A DNA stretch of 64,000 nucleotides, from contig CAVZTJ010000006.1 in assembly GCA_963778075.1 (NCBI GenBank), positions 1 to 64,000 of the forward strand, in the 5' to 3' direction. Position 1 is the first letter of the stretch, and each line of letters opens with the position of its first letter. Both the position numbers and the translations under genes were made by a program. This DNA is from JASHPR01 sp963778075. Its GTDB lineage: Bacteria; Actinomycetota; Actinomycetes; Streptosporangiales; Streptosporangiaceae. Below, piece by piece: positions 43,416 through 52,693 of the stretch. The notes beneath the pieces were generated by a model, which was given only the letters and a program-made list of their open reading frames with translations, was not told the origin of the DNA and searched no databases.

Positions 43416-43808
43416 GTGACCAGCCCTCGCTCTGTGCTCGTCGTGGATGACCAGGCGCCGTTCCGCGCGGCCGCCCGCGCCGTGCTGCGCCGCCTCGAGG
43501 GCTTCGAGTTCGCAGGTGAGGCGTCCAGCGGCCGGGAGGCGATCGACCTTGTCGACCGGCTGCAACCGGCCCTCGTGCTGATGGACATCAACATGCCGGA
43601 GATGAGCGGGATCGAGGCCACGCGGCAGATCACGGCGGCCCATCCCGACGTGGTCGTGATCTTGTGCTCGACGTACGACGCGACCGACCTTCCCCCGGCG
43701 GCGTCACAGAGCGGCGCCACCGCCTATGTCAACAAGGAGCGGCTGGCTTCGGACACGATCCGCCGGCTCTGGGAAGAGCGAAACTCGGGCTCGTTCGCCA
43801 CCTGCTGA
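43416..43808 (+). CDS. Single-domain response regulator
   Basis: 130 residues, a receiver domain alone: VVDDQAPFR, phosphoacceptor Asp in LVLMDINMPEMSG, Thr/Ser switch in LCSTYDA, Lys in YVNKERL. No output domain. It may act by phosphate transfer or protein contact, CheY-like. GTG start. It lies between the LuxR regulator and the histidine kinase of this cluster. Confidence 0.85.
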   Translation: MTSPRSVLVVDDQAPFRAAARAVLRRLEGFEFAGEASSGREAIDLVDRLQPALVLMDINMPEMSGIEATRQITAAHPDVVVILCSTYDATDLPPAASQSGATAYVNKERLASDTIRRLWEERNSGSFATC

Positions 43809-43869
43809 CCCCCGGGAGCGGCCGAGGCGAGAACGAATGCCATAGACGTTGCCGGGTAGCCACGGTGGA

Positions 43870-44126
43870 ATGCACCGCGATTACGTCGGCTTGTTCTCGG
43901 GGATCGCATCACTGTGCGTGCTGATTGGCTGCCTGATCAGCTTCGGCACGATGACAGATAAGAATGGGCGCCCCGTGTCCGAAGGCGGCCGGGACGTGCG
44001 CGAGCGGCTGCGCGTCCGGTACCGGGCGCACCCGTGGCTGGCCGGCTGCAAGCCGGGTGCCTCATCGCTGCTCTTGCCTTGCTGGTGGTCGCCGGCGTCA
44101 ACTTCGCGGTGTACTACAACGTATAG
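43870..44126 (+). pseudogene. Two-helix membrane protein with a frameshift
   Basis: From ATG 43870 the first frame gives MHRDYVGLFSGIASLCVLIG and a basic loop (RERLRVRYRAHPWLAG). The second helix (GCLIAALALLVVAGVNFAVY YNV, TAG at 44124-44126) is in the next frame. The total length is one base short of a multiple of three, and a shift near 44046 restores one protein of 85 residues. Unknown family. It may be a pseudogene or a sequencing error. Confidence 0.55.
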
Positions 44127-44138
44127 AGGACCGGGCGG

Positions 44139-46283
44139 TCAGAGGAGCGGGATCGTACCGAGGACCTGGGCGCCGTGGCCGGGTTGCGACTCCCAGCGGA
44201 CCGTGCCGCCGATCGCGCCGAGCCGGTCGGCCATGTTGACGAACCCGTGGCCCTTGCGAGCGGCGGCCGCGTCGAAACCCGGGCCGTCGTCGGTGACCGC
44301 GAACAGCAGGCCGCCCGACTCCTCCCAGACCCGTACCTCCACCCTGGCCTGCGGCGCGTGCTTGCCGGCGTTCTGCAGCGCCTCCAGGCAGCAGAAGTAG
44401 ACCGCGGCCTCGATGTCCGGGGTGTACCGGCCGATCCCGTCGGCGGTCACGGTCACCGCCAGCGGGCTGCGGTTCGCCGCCGCGCGAAGCGCCTCGCCGA
44501 GCCCGCTGTCAGCCAGCAGCGGCGGGTAGATGCCGTGCGCGAGCTCGCGCAGTTCCTGGATCGTGTTCTTGACCTCATCGGCGAGCATGTCCATCATCTC
44601 GCCGGCCGCGTCCGGGTCGTCGGCCATGATGTCCCGGGCCAGGCGCAGGTTCACCGCCATCGCCACCAGGTGCTGCTGCGCGCCGTCGTGCAGGTTGCGC
44701 TCCACCCGGCGGCGCTCGGCGTCGCCGCTGGCCACGATGCGGGCCCGGGACTGGCGGAGCTCGTCGGCCTGCTTGCGGAGCTCGTCCAGCGTGGTCTGCA
44801 GCGCGGTGTCCAGCCGTGCGTTGTGCACTGCCAGGCCGACCTGCCGGGCCAGCTCGGTCAGCACCCGGTCGTCCTCGTCGGAGAACGTGTCGGCGGGGGC
44901 GGGCCGCTCCGCGATGATCAGCCCGAGCAGCTCGCCGGCGTGGCTGACCGGCGCGACCCTGACCTGGACCTGGGCCCGCCCGTCCAGCACACCGGGCAGC
45001 CAGACCGAGGCCCAGGCGTTCCCGGAAATCCCGGCCCTGGCCACGACAGCGCGCTCCCGGTCCGTCACCACGACCGACCGCGGTCCGGTGTCCGGCACCG
45101 CGGCGACACGTTCCAGCACGTCTCCCTGACCGGTGTAGACCTCGGCGCTGGTCAGGGCCATGGTCTTGCGCAGCGACTCGGCGAGCTGCAGCAGCAGCTC
45201 GTCCATGGGGATCGCCCTGGTCAGCCGTGAGCCGAAGGTGCGCAGGGTCTCGTCTGGGGCCTCCTTGGCTCCGTAGACGAAGCGGGTGGCCGACGCTACC
45301 AGCCGGTCCCTGGCCGGCAGGTATCCGATCGCGGCGACCGCCGCGGCCAGCATCGAGAGCCCGAGGACCTCGCGGTCGGCGGCGTCGCTCGGCCCGCTGC
45401 CGATGCCGAGCACGATCACCAGGTAGATGGCCGCGACCACGGTGGTGAACCCGGCGATCGACAACACCTGGACCAGGACGCGGCCGCCGTAGGACCCGAG
45501 CGACGACAGCTCCCCGGTCATCATGCCGAACGCGAGGAGTGACGCGCACCCCGCCGCCACGGCGGCGACCGGGCCCGGCCAGCCGACGAGCACGTGCAGC
45601 ACCCCGGCCACCAGCGCCGAATCGGCGGCCAGCACGGCTCCGACGGCCATCCATTGCATCCGCTGCCGGTCTCGCGCGGAAGCAGCCAGGTAGCGCAGCC
45701 GCACCGCGGGGAGAGCGCAGGCCGCGGCGAGCGGCCAGGCCACCGCGACCGCCCAGGCCGGGAACGGGCGCCCGGCGGCCGCCAGCACCAGCCCGGAGGC
45801 GGCCGCCGCGGCATAGGCGATCCCGGCGCCGATTCTCCTGCCCCGGCTGGCCAGCCGGCCGTCGGGAAGGGCGAGCAGCATGTTCACGGAGACGGCGATG
45901 ACGACCGGCACGGCGAACGTGGCCACGCCGCGAGCGACCTGGTGCCCGTCGGGCTGGTCGCCCAGGCGCGCGGCGGTCAGCGCCACAGACGCCGCCAGCG
46001 CGCCGGACGCCACCTGCCAGAGGGCCACCCGCTGCGCGGTGCGCGCGAGGAGCGCGCCCGACAGCGCGGCGAGGATGGCCAGGCCGAAGGCAACGGCCTG
46101 CAGCGCGGTCAGAGCGCCAGGCTTCCTGAGGCCGACCACGACAATCCCGACCGTTATCAGCGGTATCAGCACCCCGGCCAGCAGCCTTCGGGCCGGGCTG
46201 CTGTTGCTGGCCGGCATCACGGCGGCCTGATCGTCAACGGCTGCGTTCGTCATCACATCCATCACTCTCTTCACCCACCTCAT
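44139..46283 (-). CDS. Large membrane sensor histidine kinase (HisKA_3, GAF)
   Basis: 714 residues. About nine hydrophobic helices (30-330), a cytosolic GAF domain (about 390-530), phosphoacceptor His532 in VERNLHDGAQQHLVAM, and HATPase_c (CLEALQNAGKHA, DDGPGF, GHGFVNMADRLGAIGG). ATG 46283 overlaps the permease stop (ATGA), so it is translated with the FtsX permease operon. Polytopic kinases encoded with FtsX-type exporters typically sense antimicrobial peptides or envelope stress (BceS, LiaS); that role is inferred. Confidence 0.9.
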   Translation of the reverse strand: MRWVKRVMDVMTNAAVDDQAAVMPASNSSPARRLLAGVLIPLITVGIVVVGLRKPGALTALQAVAFGLAILAALSGALLARTAQRVALWQVASGALAASVALTAARLGDQPDGHQVARGVATFAVPVVIAVSVNMLLALPDGRLASRGRRIGAGIAYAAAAASGLVLAAAGRPFPAWAVAVAWPLAAACALPAVRLRYLAASARDRQRMQWMAVGAVLAADSALVAGVLHVLVGWPGPVAAVAAGCASLLAFGMMTGELSSLGSYGGRVLVQVLSIAGFTTVVAAIYLVIVLGIGSGPSDAADREVLGLSMLAAAVAAIGYLPARDRLVASATRFVYGAKEAPDETLRTFGSRLTRAIPMDELLLQLAESLRKTMALTSAEVYTGQGDVLERVAAVPDTGPRSVVVTDRERAVVARAGISGNAWASVWLPGVLDGRAQVQVRVAPVSHAGELLGLIIAERPAPADTFSDEDDRVLTELARQVGLAVHNARLDTALQTTLDELRKQADELRQSRARIVASGDAERRRVERNLHDGAQQHLVAMAVNLRLARDIMADDPDAAGEMMDMLADEVKNTIQELRELAHGIYPPLLADSGLGEALRAAANRSPLAVTVTADGIGRYTPDIEAAVYFCCLEALQNAGKHAPQARVEVRVWEESGGLLFAVTDDGPGFDAAAARKGHGFVNMADRLGAIGGTVRWESQPGHGAQVLGTIPLL

Positions 46284-48862
46284 TCCACCCGGAGCACGAT
46301 TGCGGCGGGGGTGCGGGCCGCCGCGCGGCCGGGCAGCGCGGCGACGAGGTTGGCCAGCACGAGGGCCGCCAGGGCGGCCAGGACGATCGACCCCGCGGGG
46401 ACGACCGGATCCGGAACGGCGGACAGCTCGTGCGCGAAGGCCAGCCACAGGAACCGCCCGAACGCGATGCCCGCCGGCACCCCGATGACCAGGCCGGCGA
46501 GGGCGATCGCCGAGGACTGCCAGGCCACCGCCCCCGCTAGCTGCCTGCGGGTGAAGCCCAGCGTCTTGAGCAGCGCGAAGTCGCGCCTGCGGCGCCGCAC
46601 CGAGGCCACCAGGGTCAGGCCGAGGCCGGCCATCGCCCCGGCCGCCAGGCCGCCGGCCAGGACCGCGGGCATCGCGCCCATGCTCCGGTAGTTCACGATC
46701 TCGGCCGGCCGCTGGGCCGGCAGCAGATCGATCGTGTCGGCGACGGAACCGCCGCCGCTGGCTGCCATCGCCCGAGGCGAGGTCAGCACCCCGGTGAGCT
46801 GCGTGCGGATGGCCTGCATCGACCGGAGGCCGGCGGCCTCGCTGACGCCGGGACGCAGCCGGACGAGTATGGCGTTGGGGCCGTTCAGGAGGCGGCCGAA
46901 CACGCCGCCGAGCGCATTCCCCGGCAGCACCGCCGTGGAGAACAGCACTCCGGTGCTCATCGACGGATGGACGCTCAGGACGCCGCCGATCGCCGGCATC
47001 GTGGCCGTCCCCGAGATCTTGAGCCGGACGTTCAGGCTGCCGCCGGCCAGCGTCACGGTCCCGCCGACGCGCTGGTGCAGCGCAGCCAGCGTGGCCGGGC
47101 CGAGCACGATGTCGTGGCTGCTGTCCAGCCCGTGTCCGGACAGGACGTGCGGGGCCACCGCCGCGCGGGTGGGCGCGATCATCGCCGGGACGGTCTGGCC
47201 GTCGACCTGGACCGTCGCGAAGTACACCCCGGTGCTGGCGGCCACCAGCCGGTCGCGGGCCAGCAGCGGGTCGGCGAACCGGGCGGGCACCGGCCCCCAC
47301 CCCTGGACCGCGTAAAGGGCGTAGTCGAAGTTCCAGCCGTACAGCACCGGATGCGAGACCAGCGTGGTCAGGCTGGCGCCGAAGGTAAGCGTGGCGGTCA
47401 CCACCGTCATGGCCAGCACCGCCCCGGTGAGAACCGAGCGGACCGGCACCGCGGTCCGGCCTCGCCCCGGCTCCAGGGCCAGGCGCAGGCCCTCAACGCC
47501 CGAGGGCGGTAGCCCGGCCGCCGCCGCCGCCCTGGTCGCGGCGGGTCTCTGCGCACCGGCGTGGTCGCGGGCGGCCAGTCGGTGCGGCACCTGCCGGTAG
47601 GCGATGGCCGTCGCCACGCCGGCGAGCACCAGGAGCAGCGCGAGCGCCCCGAGCCCGAGGACCGCCCCGTCGAGATAGATACCCGGCCCGGGCTCGACCT
47701 CCCGTACCGGCCCGAACAGCGAGAACGGTGACAATGCGATGGCCACGCCGACGGCGAGCAGCGCCCCGGCCGTGACCGCGACCACGATGCCGGGCAGCCC
47801 GTCGGCCATCACCATTGCCGGACCGGCACCGAGCGCCCGCAGCGCCCCGGCGTCATCGGCCCCCACCCGCAGCTGCCGGGATATCGACTGGGTCCCGATG
47901 ATCAGCGCGGCGAGCCCGGCGATCAGCCCGAACACGCCGAGGGCGATCGCCTCGGGCCGGATCGACCGCTGCGCCTCGGCTTCGATCGCCGAGGTGACAT
48001 AGACGTAGAGTTCGGATCCGCCAGGCGAGATGTAGGAGCTGGTCGCCAGCAGGCGGTTGTATTCCTGGCCGACCGCGGCGTCGTACCGGCCGCCCGCCTT
48101 CAGCCGCAGGCCGACGTCCATGCCGCTGGCACAGCAGGCGGCGAACTCCCGGGCGAGCGCTGGCGTGCCGAGCAGGAAGCCGGTTCGGTCGGCGTCGACG
48201 CTGTCCTGCAGCACCTGGGTGTTCAGGACCCCGATCCCCACGACCGTGAGGTCGGCCCGCCCGCGCAGGCTGCCGCTGTTGGAGCCGATCAGCCCGACCC
48301 GGACCCGCGATCCGATGTGCAGGTGGAGCAGGGTGGCGGCGTCTTGCGTGGCCACCACCTCGTCCGCCCGGGCCGGATTGGGCCGCCGTCCCGCCGTGAT
48401 CGTCACCCGGTCCTGGCCGGAGTAGAGGCCATCCGAACCGCCGACGGTGGCCGCCAGCTGCACGTGCGCGAGCAGGACCGTTCCGGGGTGCCCGCTAGGA
48501 GTGAGGGTGATCGCGGTCAGCGGAACTGCCACGGCGGCTCCCGCCACGTGCGGCAGCGCGGCCAGCTGGCGCACGAAGGCGGGCGAATACGCCGGCGAGG
48601 TGAACGGCTGGACGACGAGGTCCGAAGGGTTGGTGCTAGCCAGGAACTTCGGGTACGACGCGTCGGTCCGCCTGGCGGCCACCATAGAGCCCATCGCCAC
48701 GCCGCCGACCAGGCCGATCAGCAAGGCCAGGGCCAGGTAGCCGCTCCACCGGCGGCGGAACGTGGCGTGAAAGCGGTACCACGCCAGCCGTGGCAGCGCG
48801 CCGCGTGCCGGGGGCACGCTGGCGCTCACTCCCTGGCTCGGGCCGGCATCGAGGCGACTCAT
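46280..48862 (-). CDS. FtsX/MacB-type ABC transporter permease 1
   Basis: 860 residues, about ten transmembrane helices. One helix at the N-terminus (YLALALLIGLVGGVAMGSMVA) is followed by a large extracellular domain (about 65-300). Two FtsX repeats follow, the last ending with RRRRRDFALLKTLGFTRRQL and ANLVAALPGRAAARTPAAIVLR. ATG with GAGGGG 7 nt upstream. It works with the ATPase at 51937-52671. Confidence 0.9.
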   Translation of the reverse strand: MSRLDAGPSQGVSASVPPARGALPRLAWYRFHATFRRRWSGYLALALLIGLVGGVAMGSMVAARRTDASYPKFLASTNPSDLVVQPFTSPAYSPAFVRQLAALPHVAGAAVAVPLTAITLTPSGHPGTVLLAHVQLAATVGGSDGLYSGQDRVTITAGRRPNPARADEVVATQDAATLLHLHIGSRVRVGLIGSNSGSLRGRADLTVVGIGVLNTQVLQDSVDADRTGFLLGTPALAREFAACCASGMDVGLRLKAGGRYDAAVGQEYNRLLATSSYISPGGSELYVYVTSAIEAEAQRSIRPEAIALGVFGLIAGLAALIIGTQSISRQLRVGADDAGALRALGAGPAMVMADGLPGIVVAVTAGALLAVGVAIALSPFSLFGPVREVEPGPGIYLDGAVLGLGALALLLVLAGVATAIAYRQVPHRLAARDHAGAQRPAATRAAAAAGLPPSGVEGLRLALEPGRGRTAVPVRSVLTGAVLAMTVVTATLTFGASLTTLVSHPVLYGWNFDYALYAVQGWGPVPARFADPLLARDRLVAASTGVYFATVQVDGQTVPAMIAPTRAAVAPHVLSGHGLDSSHDIVLGPATLAALHQRVGGTVTLAGGSLNVRLKISGTATMPAIGGVLSVHPSMSTGVLFSTAVLPGNALGGVFGRLLNGPNAILVRLRPGVSEAAGLRSMQAIRTQLTGVLTSPRAMAASGGGSVADTIDLLPAQRPAEIVNYRSMGAMPAVLAGGLAAGAMAGLGLTLVASVRRRRRDFALLKTLGFTRRQLAGAVAWQSSAIALAGLVIGVPAGIAFGRFLWLAFAHELSAVPDPVVPAGSIVLAALAALVLANLVAALPGRAAARTPAAIVLRVE

Positions 48863-48872
48863 CCCATGCCCC

Positions 48873-49379
48873 TCACTCGGCCCTGAGCACGACGGCGGCG
48901 GGGGTGCGGGCCGCGGCGCGGCCGGGCAGCGCGGCGACGAGGTTAGCCAGCACCAGCGCCGCGACCACGGCCAAGGCGATCGACCCGGCCGGAACCACGG
49001 CGTCCGGTACGGCGGACAGTTCGTGGGCGAACGCCAGCCATAGCCAGCGGCCCGCGGCGATGCCCAGCGGCACGCCGATTACCAGGCCGACGGCCGCGAC
49101 CACGGTGGACTGCCAGGCCACTGCCGCCGCGAGCTGGCCGCGGGTGAAGCCGAGCGTCTTCAGCGTGGCGAAGCCGCGTCGCCTGCGCCGCACCGACGCG
49201 GACGCGTAGGTGCGGCGGGCGGCGGTCAGCGACCCGAGCGCCACGCCGCCGACCAGGCCGACCAGCAGGGCCAGCGCCAGGTAGCCGCCCCACCGGCGGC
49301 GGAGCGTGGCCCGGAACCGGTACCCGGCGACCCGCAGTGCTCCCTGGCGCATCGTCACTGCCGTCTCACCTGCCCTCAT
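48873..49379 (-). pseudogene. Internally deleted FtsX permease (N-terminus joined to C-terminus)
   Basis: 168 residues, one open frame. Residues 1-50 (RFRATLRRRWGGYLALALLV through AARRTYAS) match the start of the two flanking permeases. Directly after that the sequence matches their last 110 residues (VRRRRRGFATLKTLGFTRGQ to the end). About 690 internal residues are absent, including the extracellular domain and most helices. The start overlaps the stop of the upstream permease (ATGA), so it is probably still translated. Confidence 0.8.
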
Positions 49380-51934
49380 TCCGCCCGGAGCAGCAGGGCG
49401 GCCGGGGTGCGGGCGGCGGACCGGCCGGGCAGCGCGGCGACCAGGTTCGCCAGGACGAGCGCGGCGACGGCGGCCAGTGCGACTGATCCGGCCGGGACGA
49501 CCGGATCCGGCACCGTGGATAGCTCGTGGGCAAACACGATCCACAGCCAGCGGCCGACCGCGATGCCCAGCGGTATCCCGATGACCAGCCCCACGATGGC
49601 GACCACCGTGGACTGACAGGCGACGGTCGTTGCGAGCTGCCTGCGGGTGAAGCCCAGCGTCTTCAGCAGCGCGAGGTCGCGCCGTCGCCGCCGCACCGAC
49701 GTGACCAGCGCCAGCCCGAGCGCTGCGACCGTGCCGGCGGCCACGCCTGCGGCCAGGATCACCGGCATTGTGCCCATGGACTTGTAGTTGACGATCTCGG
49801 CGGGCCGCTGCACCGGCAGCACGTTGGCCACGAGCTCCAGTGCCGACGGGCCGGCCTCGGCGACCGTCTGCGGGGAGTGCACGATGCCGTTGTAGGTGTT
49901 GGCGATCTGCTGCAGCGACCGGAGCCCTGCGGCCTGGCTGACGCCGGGCCGCAGCCGCACCAGGATCGCGTTTGGGCCGGAGTCCGGGCCTGCCTCGTCA
50001 AGCGCGGCCTTGGACACCGCGCTGACCGGCAGGATCGCGCCCGTGGACAACGAGGGATGGATGCCAAGTGTGTCGCCGAGCGCGGGCAGCGCCGCGGTGC
50101 CGGAGATCGTAAGCGTCTTGTCATGGATCACCGGGCCGAGCCGTACGGTGATCTTGCTGCCGACCTTCTTGTGCAGCGCGGCCAGTGTGGCCGGGCCGAG
50201 CACGATGTCGCCGGCACCGTTGAGCCCTTTGCCGGACAGGATCTGCGCCCCAACCGCCGGCCGGACCGGGGACAGGATCGCCGGGACCGTCTGCCCGTCG
50301 ATCTGCACGGTCAGGAAGTACACGCCGGTGCTGCTGGCGATCAGCTTGTCCCGGTCGAGAATCGGGGTGACCCGCGCCGGCGGGAACGGTCCCCATCCAT
50401 CGGTCGAGTACAGCGCGTAGCTGAAGTCCCAGCCGTAGAGGGCCGGCCGGGCGATGAGGTTGGTGAGGCTGGCGCCGAACGTCAGCGTGGCGGCGACCAC
50501 GGTCACGGCCAGCACCGCCCCGGTGAGCACGGACCTGACCGGCACCGCGGTCCGCCCGCGACCCGGCTCGAGTGCGAACCGCAGCCCGGCCACGCCGGTG
50601 GCGCCGAGCCCGGCCCCGAGCCCGGCGCGCACCAGGGCCGAGCCGCGGTCGGCGCCGTGCGTGCGAGCGGCAACGCGGTGCGGTGCCTGGCGGTAGCCGA
50701 TGACCGCGGCTACCACGCCGAGGACGCCGGCGATCGCGAGCGCGCCCAGCGCGAGCACCGTGGCGTCGACGTAGAACCCTCGCCCGGGCTCTGCCTGCCG
50801 GACGGGCCCGAAAAGCGAGAACGGGGATAGCGTGATCGCGACGGCGACAGCGAGCAGCGCCCCGGCGACCACGGCGGCGAGCACCCCGAGCACCCCGTCG
50901 GCGGTGGCGCCCAGCGGGCCGGCGCCGAGCGCCCGCAGGACGCTCGCGTCGTCGGTGGCCGCCCGGAGCTGCCGGGACACCGCCTGGGCGCCGATGATCA
51001 GCGCGGCGAGCCCGGCGATCAGCCCGAACACCCCGAGCGCGATCGCCTCCGGGTAGATCGCGCGCTGCGCCTCCGCCTCGATCGCCGAGGTGTTGTAGAC
51101 CTGCAACAACTGCAGCAACTGGACGGATCCGGCGCCGAGGATCGAGGTCGCCAGGTTCACGTAGTCCCGGTCGATGGCTGCGTCGTACCGGCCGCCGCCC
51201 GCCACCTGAAGCCCGATGTAGGAGGTGCCGGTGCAGCACGGCATGAACTCCCGGTCCAGCGCCGGGGTGCCGATGAGGAACCCGGTGCGGCCGGCGTCGA
51301 TGTCGTCCTGCACGATCTGAGTGCTCACCACGCCGATGCCGCTCACGGTCAGGTCCAGCCTGCGGTAGAACGGCGGCAGCCCGGGCTTGGGGCTCGACGC
51401 CCAGACACCCAGCCGCAGTCGGGAGCCCACATGCAGGTGCAGCACGGCGGCGGCCCTGGTGGTCGCCACCACCTGGTTCGCGCGCACCGCCCGGTGGCCC
51501 GCGGTGACCGTCAGCCGGTCCTGGCGGGTAAACATGCCATCACCGCTGGTCACAAGCTGCACCTGGGTGAACAGCACCGTGCCGTACCCGCCGCGCGGCG
51601 TCAGCGTGGCGGCGCTGACGGCATCGGCCGTGGCCAGCCCGGTCACGTGCGGCAGGTGCCGCAGCCGGCTGAGCATGTGCTGGTAGATCCGGTTCGCCTG
51701 GGCCGCCGAGGACGCGTTGATGTTCGAGTTCGGCTGAATGATCAGGCTCGACGGGTTCGTGCTGGCCAGATAGTCCGGGTATGACGACTCGGTCCGCCGG
51801 GCCGCCGTCACGGAGGCCAGCGCTATGCCGCCGATGAGGCCCACCAGCACGGCTAGCGCCAGGTAGCCGCCAAGCCGGCGGCGCAGCGTGGCTCGGAGCC
51901 GGTACCACGCCAGGTAGGCGGCGGGCCGGCTCAC
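49376..51934 (-). CDS. FtsX/MacB-type ABC transporter permease 2
   Basis: 852 residues, the same architecture as permease 1 and strongly similar over its length. N-terminal helix YLALAVLVGLIGGIALASV, extracellular domain with ASTNPSSLIIQ, and C-terminal FtsX block RRRRRDLALLKTLGFTRRQ. The gene starts 3 nt from the ATPase stop. Tandem duplication of this gene explains permease 1 and the deleted copy between them. Confidence 0.9.
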   Translation of the reverse strand: MSRPAAYLAWYRLRATLRRRLGGYLALAVLVGLIGGIALASVTAARRTESSYPDYLASTNPSSLIIQPNSNINASSAAQANRIYQHMLSRLRHLPHVTGLATADAVSAATLTPRGGYGTVLFTQVQLVTSGDGMFTRQDRLTVTAGHRAVRANQVVATTRAAAVLHLHVGSRLRLGVWASSPKPGLPPFYRRLDLTVSGIGVVSTQIVQDDIDAGRTGFLIGTPALDREFMPCCTGTSYIGLQVAGGGRYDAAIDRDYVNLATSILGAGSVQLLQLLQVYNTSAIEAEAQRAIYPEAIALGVFGLIAGLAALIIGAQAVSRQLRAATDDASVLRALGAGPLGATADGVLGVLAAVVAGALLAVAVAITLSPFSLFGPVRQAEPGRGFYVDATVLALGALAIAGVLGVVAAVIGYRQAPHRVAARTHGADRGSALVRAGLGAGLGATGVAGLRFALEPGRGRTAVPVRSVLTGAVLAVTVVAATLTFGASLTNLIARPALYGWDFSYALYSTDGWGPFPPARVTPILDRDKLIASSTGVYFLTVQIDGQTVPAILSPVRPAVGAQILSGKGLNGAGDIVLGPATLAALHKKVGSKITVRLGPVIHDKTLTISGTAALPALGDTLGIHPSLSTGAILPVSAVSKAALDEAGPDSGPNAILVRLRPGVSQAAGLRSLQQIANTYNGIVHSPQTVAEAGPSALELVANVLPVQRPAEIVNYKSMGTMPVILAAGVAAGTVAALGLALVTSVRRRRRDLALLKTLGFTRRQLATTVACQSTVVAIVGLVIGIPLGIAVGRWLWIVFAHELSTVPDPVVPAGSVALAAVAALVLANLVAALPGRSAARTPAALLLRAE

Positions 51935-51936
51935 GG

Positions 51937-52671
51937 CTAGTGCGCCTCGACCGGTATGCCGGCGCCGGTCTCGGTGCTCCCGCCCGGGTCGGCTTGCACA
52001 ATGCGGCCGTCGAGCATGCGCACGATGCGCCCGGCCGCGCCGGCCACCTGCGCGTCGTGCGTGACCATCACGATCGTCTGGCCGCCCGCGTGCAGCCGGC
52101 TCAGCAGCTCGATGACCTCCTGGCCGCCGTCGGAGTCCAGCGCGCCGGTCGGCTCGTCGGCCAGCAGCAGGGTCGGCTCGTTCGCCAGCGCCCTGGCGAT
52201 CGCCAGCCGCTGCCGCTGCCCGCCGGACAGGACGCCGGGCACGGCGGCCGCCTTGTCGCCGATGCCGAGCAGGTCCAGCAAGTCCCTGGCCCTGGTCTCG
52301 GCCATCTTGCGCTTGCGGCCCGCGATCACGGCGGGCAGCGCGACGTTCTCCAGCACGGTCATCCCCTCCAGCAGGTTGAAGAACTGGAAGATGATGCCGA
52401 TGTGCTTGCGCCGCAGCCGGGCCAGGTCGTCCTCGCCGCGCCCGGTCACCTCCTCGTCGGCGACCGTGATCATTCCCTCGTCGGCGAGCTCGAGCCCCGC
52501 CACGAGGTTCAGCAGGGTGGACTTGCCGCAGCCGGACGGGCCCATCAGCGCGGCGAACTCGCCCGCGGCCACGGTCAGGTCCACGCCGCGCAGCGCCCGC
52601 ACCGGCGCGTTCTCGGCCTCGAAGGTCTTGCGCACGCCGCGCATGGTCAAAGCGGCACGGTTCTCGGTCAT
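51937..52671 (-). CDS. ABC transporter ATP-binding protein (MacB/LolD-type)
   Basis: 244 residues. Walker A GPSGCGKSTL, Q-loop FFNLLEGMTV, signature LSGGQRQRLAIARAL, Walker B LLLADEPTGALD and H-loop VTHDAQVAGAA. First gene of the operon ATPase - permease 2 - deleted permease - permease 1 - histidine kinase, all with overlaps or gaps of only a few bases. Such mechanotransmission ABC systems extract substrates from the membrane or sense peptides. Confidence 0.93.
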   Translation of the reverse strand: MTENRAALTMRGVRKTFEAENAPVRALRGVDLTVAAGEFAALMGPSGCGKSTLLNLVAGLELADEGMITVADEEVTGRGEDDLARLRRKHIGIIFQFFNLLEGMTVLENVALPAVIAGRKRKMAETRARDLLDLLGIGDKAAAVPGVLSGGQRQRLAIARALANEPTLLLADEPTGALDSDGGQEVIELLSRLHAGGQTIVMVTHDAQVAGAAGRIVRMLDGRIVQADPGGSTETGAGIPVEAH

Positions 52672-52693
52672 CGGCCCCCCCGGGTCGTATGAG

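Noticed and set aside
43189..43419. 76-residue frame of TRGGKV-type repeats between two response regulators
   Set aside because: The frame is created by the 18-bp tandem array that grew from the preceding gene end; no ribosome site and no domain after the repeats.
48873..49379. Deleted permease as an independent small membrane protein family
   Set aside because: Both halves match the neighbouring 850-residue permeases directly, so internal deletion is the simpler explanation.
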